The notes under the pieces were generated by a model, which saw only the letters and a program-made list of their open reading frames with translations, was not told where the DNA came from and made no database searches. Positions 61,009 through 64,000 of a stretch of 64,000 nt of DNA are shown one piece after another. The stretch comes from Heyndrickxia vini. GTDB lineage: Bacteria > Bacillota > Bacilli > Bacillales > Bacillaceae_C. The stretch's first letter is position 1. Each line of letters starts with the position of its first letter. The position numbers were made by a program, and so were the translations under genes. The stretch is taken from assembly GCF_016772275.1 (NCBI RefSeq), contig NZ_CP065425.1, positions 858,001 through 922,000 of the forward strand. Reading direction: 5' to 3'.

Positions 61009-62577
61009 TTGAAATTGTATCGATTATGTATAGTTATGATAATCTTAGCTGTCTTTGGATTCGGTCAAACAAATGTATTTGCTGCAAGTAAAACAGATAC
61101 ACTTGTCAACTCCGCAGTGAAATTGGGAAAAGTTCTAGCTGATATGACAACAGTTGGGAAAAAGGCTACAGGGAAAAATATCCCGACCAAGGAGTACAAA
61201 GCAGCGATAACAAAATATAAAAGTGCTAAATCAGCGGTAAATAAACAGTCGGGGAAACAGAAAAAAACAAATCTTTCAAAACTAAAAACTGTAAATACGC
61301 AAATATCCCGTGGGAAAAAATATATCGATGCTGTATATGATAAAAAAACGCGTGATACCGTAAAAAAACTGTATAAAACACCTGCAGAAAAGATGAAAAA
61401 GGATCTGAACTACCCAGTTACCGTAAAGAAAGCAATCGATGAAACAAGTAAGCTAATGAAAACGAGCACGTCATCCAATAAACTGACCGCACCATACTAT
61501 AAAATTTTAGTATATATTGACTCGATTTCTCAGCAGAAAATGAAACAACAACTGTTAAAGGAAGTAAAGAAAATAAATTCAACCATTCCGAGTAAATTGA
61601 ACACAGGAAAATTTTCTGAATATGTAAGTATGGAAATGAATTTCGAGCGGCTCGATTCGTATATTTCCAAAGGAAAGTCAAATGCGAATGTTCCTGGAAT
61701 CTACAATCAATTAAAGAAAAGCATATCATCAGTCAGTTCTAAAACAGATAGGGCACGTTTACAAAAAAGATTCACAGGCATTATGAATCAACTAAAGGTA
61801 AGCGTGAAAGAGTTAAAAGGAATGTTAACAAAGTCGGCGGTTGCAAAAGGAATTCCACCGGAAGTAGTGAAATCCATTGCCGTTACAGAAAACGGGAGTC
61901 TTACACAATTTCTATCAAATGGCGAAGTGTTCAAAAGCCATGATAATGGATATGGAATCATGCAAGTGACACCTATGTCAGATTCCGATAAAAGCTATGA
62001 TTGGAATCGAGTGAAGTATGATTTATCTTACAATATTCAAGCAGGAGTAGAAATTTTAGCGAAAAAGTGGAACTATGCTTTTTTATCTTCTCCACTTATG
62101 CCGAAAATTAATAACGGCGAAAAGAACCTTTTAGAAAATTGGTATTTTGCCATAATGGCCTATAACGGATTATCAACAAAAAACGATCCAAATAAAGTGA
62201 CCAAACCTTATCAGTTAAAGGTATATGAAAACCTGAAAAATCGGACATTAATGAGCCCAGAAATTATTAAAAAACAGGATGTTATTTTTACAGGCAATCC
62301 AGCCAAATTGAAAACGACCGCGATTAAGACAAAACTAAAGACAAAAAGCACACAATTTTATAAAAAGAATAATCGTGTAACAATCTCATCCAGTGCAAAC
62401 TTTCGAACAAAACCAACAACAAACAGTACTCGTAAAACTTTTCCGAAAGGTACGAAGGTAACGATTCTTAGTGGGGCAATTGAAGATGACAGCTCAGCGA
62501 ATCTTTTTGTGTGGTACAAAGTAAGCGTCTCCGGAGTAAAAGGCACTTGGTATGTGGCATCATCGAATTTAAAATGA
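61009..62577 (+). CDS. secreted lytic transglycosylase-like protein with SH3b domain
   Basis: The start is TTG 61009 behind AGGGGTGTGG. The 522-residue product has a signal peptide (about 1-26), a long lysine-rich helical region (about 30-275), an SLT-like transglycosylase domain (about 280-420) with Glu294 in VKSIAVTENGS and GYGIMQVTPM, and a C-terminal bacterial SH3 domain (about 450-522: SSSANFRTKPTTNSTRK ... GTWYVASSNL). It should cleave peptidoglycan glycan strands. The helical part is probably a spacer or wall-binding segment. A terminator follows. Confidence 0.85.
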   Translation: MKLYRLCIVMIILAVFGFGQTNVFAASKTDTLVNSAVKLGKVLADMTTVGKKATGKNIPTKEYKAAITKYKSAKSAVNKQSGKQKKTNLSKLKTVNTQISRGKKYIDAVYDKKTRDTVKKLYKTPAEKMKKDLNYPVTVKKAIDETSKLMKTSTSSNKLTAPYYKILVYIDSISQQKMKQQLLKEVKKINSTIPSKLNTGKFSEYVSMEMNFERLDSYISKGKSNANVPGIYNQLKKSISSVSSKTDRARLQKRFTGIMNQLKVSVKELKGMLTKSAVAKGIPPEVVKSIAVTENGSLTQFLSNGEVFKSHDNGYGIMQVTPMSDSDKSYDWNRVKYDLSYNIQAGVEILAKKWNYAFLSSPLMPKINNGEKNLLENWYFAIMAYNGLSTKNDPNKVTKPYQLKVYENLKNRTLMSPEIIKKQDVIFTGNPAKLKTTAIKTKLKTKSTQFYKKNNRVTISSSANFRTKPTTNSTRKTFPKGTKVTILSGAIEDDSSANLFVWYKVSVSGVKGTWYVASSNLK

Positions 62578-62589
62578 GGAACATTTAGG

Positions 62590-62617
62590 TCAGGCACATT
62601 CATGCCTGGCTTTTTTA
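62590..62617 (+). terminator. terminator after the transglycosylase gene
   Basis: CAGGCA and TGCCTG form a stem around CATTCA (with GTC/GGC extension), followed by CTTTTTT. Confidence 0.85.
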
Positions 62618-62673
62618 AAAGGTAAGAAAGTATAAATTTTATAGAGTTAATATTCCTAATAAATAACTTCTTT

Positions 62674-62827
62674 GTCTAGCTCCAGCGCCTATCGACTAGA
62701 AAACTTCAGGACTTTTCCCTACGATAAGTCAACATCGATTCGCCTTACAGGCTTATCGTGTTTCCTTTATCTCAGTCAAAGTCCCTCCAGTTTTTACGTC
62801 GATGAGCAAGGCGCTTCCGCTTTTCTT
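62674..62827 (+). repeat. repeat family B, complete copy
   Basis: From GTCTAGCTCCAGCGCCTATC to GCAAGGCGCTTCCGCTTTTC. Subterminal segments AGCGCCTATCGAC and GTCGATGAGCAAGGCGCT are inverted with a short insertion. It has TTTCCCTACGATAAGTCA, GCTTATCGTG and CTTTATCTCAGTC in common with the nested copy at 59988. It is non-coding; the open frame seen across it is not a gene. Confidence 0.85.
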
Positions 62828-62953
62828 ATTTTGTTTAAGAACATCGATATTCAAGGCGCTTTGCGCTTTTGTTACTTAAAACGAATGATTTTACGAAAAA
62901 TTGCACAACATATAAATCCACGAAATTCCTTTTGAAGGGATTGAATATGCCCG

Positions 62954-64000
62954 ATGTGCAAGAAACTCATATCATTCTTTTTCATATATATGATCGTATG
63001 TTCCTCTTTTCCGGTTTATGGATATGAAGTGGAACCATTATCCGGAATCGTTGATTTGCGAATAATGGAAACAACAGATTTACATGGAAACATTGTTGAT
63101 TACGACTATATAAAACATAAGAAAACAGTTGAATATGGCTTAGCACGAACCGCCACCCTAATCAAACAAGCGAGAAAGGAAGTTTCTAATTCACTTCTCT
63201 TTGATGATGGGGATTTACTGCAGGGAAATCTTTTAGCAGACTATATCGCTTATATTGACCGGTTCGAGACGGAACCGATCCATCCGATGATTAAGGTGAT
63301 GAATTATCTAAATTATGATGCGGCTGCATTAGGAAATCACGATTTTCATTATGGGCTGGACTTTTTACATCGAACAATTAAAGATGCAAAATTCCCTTTT
63401 ATAAATGCCAATATGTATGTGAATGATCACAAACCGTTTAATTTCAATGAAATTAATATGTTTAAACCGTATACTATTATTAACAAAAAGGTTAAGGATC
63501 GAAACGGTAAGATGCACACGATTAAGGTAGGGGTTATTGGCTTTGTCACACCATGTGTCATGAAATGGGAGAAAAAATCGATAGCAGGTAGAGCAAAAGT
63601 AATGGATATTGTAAAATCAGCAGAAGCATTTGTTTCAAGAATGAAGAATGAGGGAGCAGACATTGTTGTTGCCCTTGTGCATTCAGGATTTGATGAAACA
63701 GCCAAAGCCTATGAAAAATCTGAAAATGCAGTATCCCCATTAAGCCTTGTTCCTGGAATTGATGTTATTTTATTTGGGCACCAACACAAAGTTTTTCCCG
63801 ACAAATCCAAGCTGAAAGGAATTTCAGGAGTGGATTCAAGTATGGGGACGATTAACGGGGTTCCCGCAGTCGAAGCTGGCAGCTGGGGAAATTATTTAGG
63901 TATCGCAGACTTGATTTTACAAAGAAATAATGGAAAATGGGTTATCCTTCATTCTAACTCAAAAGCCGTTCCCATTTTCAAAGTAGAAAAGAAAAAAGCA
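62954..64000 (+). CDS. secreted 5'-nucleotidase/2',3'-cyclic phosphodiesterase, 5' part
   Basis: The frame is open to the window end (349 codons). ATG 62954 starts MCKKLISFFFIYMIVCSSFP, a signal peptide; GAAGGG lies 14-16 bp upstream, a rather long spacing. Next comes a calcineurin-like metallophosphoesterase domain: METTDLHGN (metal site D-x-H), FDDGDLLQGN, ALGNHDFHYG, VALVHSG and LFGHQHKVF. This is the N-terminal domain of the YfkN/CpdB/UshA group, which hydrolyses extracellular nucleotides and cyclic nucleotides. The C-terminal nucleotidase domain and the anchor lie beyond the window. Confidence 0.9.
   Translation, partial: MCKKLISFFFIYMIVCSSFPVYGYEVEPLSGIVDLRIMETTDLHGNIVDYDYIKHKKTVEYGLARTATLIKQARKEVSNSLLFDDGDLLQGNLLADYIAYIDRFETEPIHPMIKVMNYLNYDAAALGNHDFHYGLDFLHRTIKDAKFPFINANMYVNDHKPFNFNEINMFKPYTIINKKVKDRNGKMHTIKVGVIGFVTPCVMKWEKKSIAGRAKVMDIVKSAEAFVSRMKNEGADIVVALVHSGFDETAKAYEKSENAVSPLSLVPGIDVILFGHQHKVFPDKSKLKGISGVDSSMGTINGVPAVEAGSWGNYLGIADLILQRNNGKWVILHSNSKAVPIFKVEKKKA

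Noticed and set aside
62590-62617. CAGGCA...TGCCTGG as a REP palindrome.
   Set aside because: Arm order and loop differ, flanks do not match, and the T-run directly after the stem makes it an ordinary terminator.
62672-62935. An 87-codon frame across repeat B.
   Set aside because: Coding appearance comes from the repeat itself; the nested copy at 59988 is not open in the same frame.

Overview
The window reads as a chromosomal segment of a low-GC, spore-forming, motile Gram-positive bacterium of the family Bacillaceae (Bacillus sensu lato). Evidence: strong AGGAGG-type ribosome binding sites with frequent GTG/TTG starts, a SigX/RsiX pair with a matching autoregulatory promoter, Spo0E-like and YjcZ-like small proteins, a LysM-GH18 spore hydrolase of the YaaH/SleL type, a KatX-like catalase behind a sigma-G-like promoter, a sigma-D-type promoter before a chemoreceptor, and homologues of YerD, YetF, YifB, Amj and the Lnr (Yfi) resistance operon. 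No tRNA, rRNA, prophage or CRISPR array was seen. Species cannot be decided.

Layout. 1-2019: end of a beta-glucoside/cellobiose PTS operon (ROK kinase tail, IIA, GH4 phospho-beta-glucosidase). 2600-8618: two large secreted proteins, a Vpr-like subtilase and an Ig-repeat protein. 8771-10155: secreted ComEC-like metallo-beta-lactamase-fold protein plus DUF3006. 10597-13913: yifB-dprA followed by a REP-associated tyrosine transposase (RAYT). 13927-18102: XRE regulator, an MFS pump behind a structured leader, a Spo0E-like gene and gene-poor DNA. 18103-28316: lipoprotein plus histidine kinase, YerD, TetR with an MMPL exporter, and an overlapping PLP/FAD enzyme pair. 28352-33031: MarR, two SDRs, a decayed secreted-protein gene, a membrane protein and a 34-residue peptide. 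33194-39367: rsiX-sigX, small proteins, spore hydrolase, chemoreceptor. 39559-42411: a GlmS paralogue lacking its catalytic cysteine, a broken YafY regulator and a GC-rich VOC gene. 43036-53036: catalase, GNAT/APH/phosphatase cluster, DinB, YetF, ArsR-like regulator with MFS pump, and folD under a ZTP riboswitch. 53403-59771: Amj flippase and an Lnr-like ABC/two-component operon. 60301-64000: YjcZ, a 57-residue protein, a lytic transglycosylase and the start of a secreted nucleotidase.

The most interesting non-genic structure is a family of short palindromes (GGTGCCTGGCACC and close variants) present at least eleven times. Five pairs or single sites are clear; where paired, the palindromes start exactly 57 bp apart, giving 70-bp REPIN-like elements. 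One single copy lies 28 bp upstream of the RAYT start codon, so a REP/RAYT system is the natural hypothesis. Two elements supply the stop codons of the genes they abut. Two further, longer repeat families (called A and B here) are present; one B copy is nested inside an A copy, and the arms of A copies show compensatory base changes.

Other points worth checking are the Cys-to-Ser change in the GlmS paralogue, the probable transcription-attenuation leader before the MFS gene at 15451, and a kinase-lipoprotein pair with no adjacent response regulator. All calls come from reading the sequence; no database search was run.
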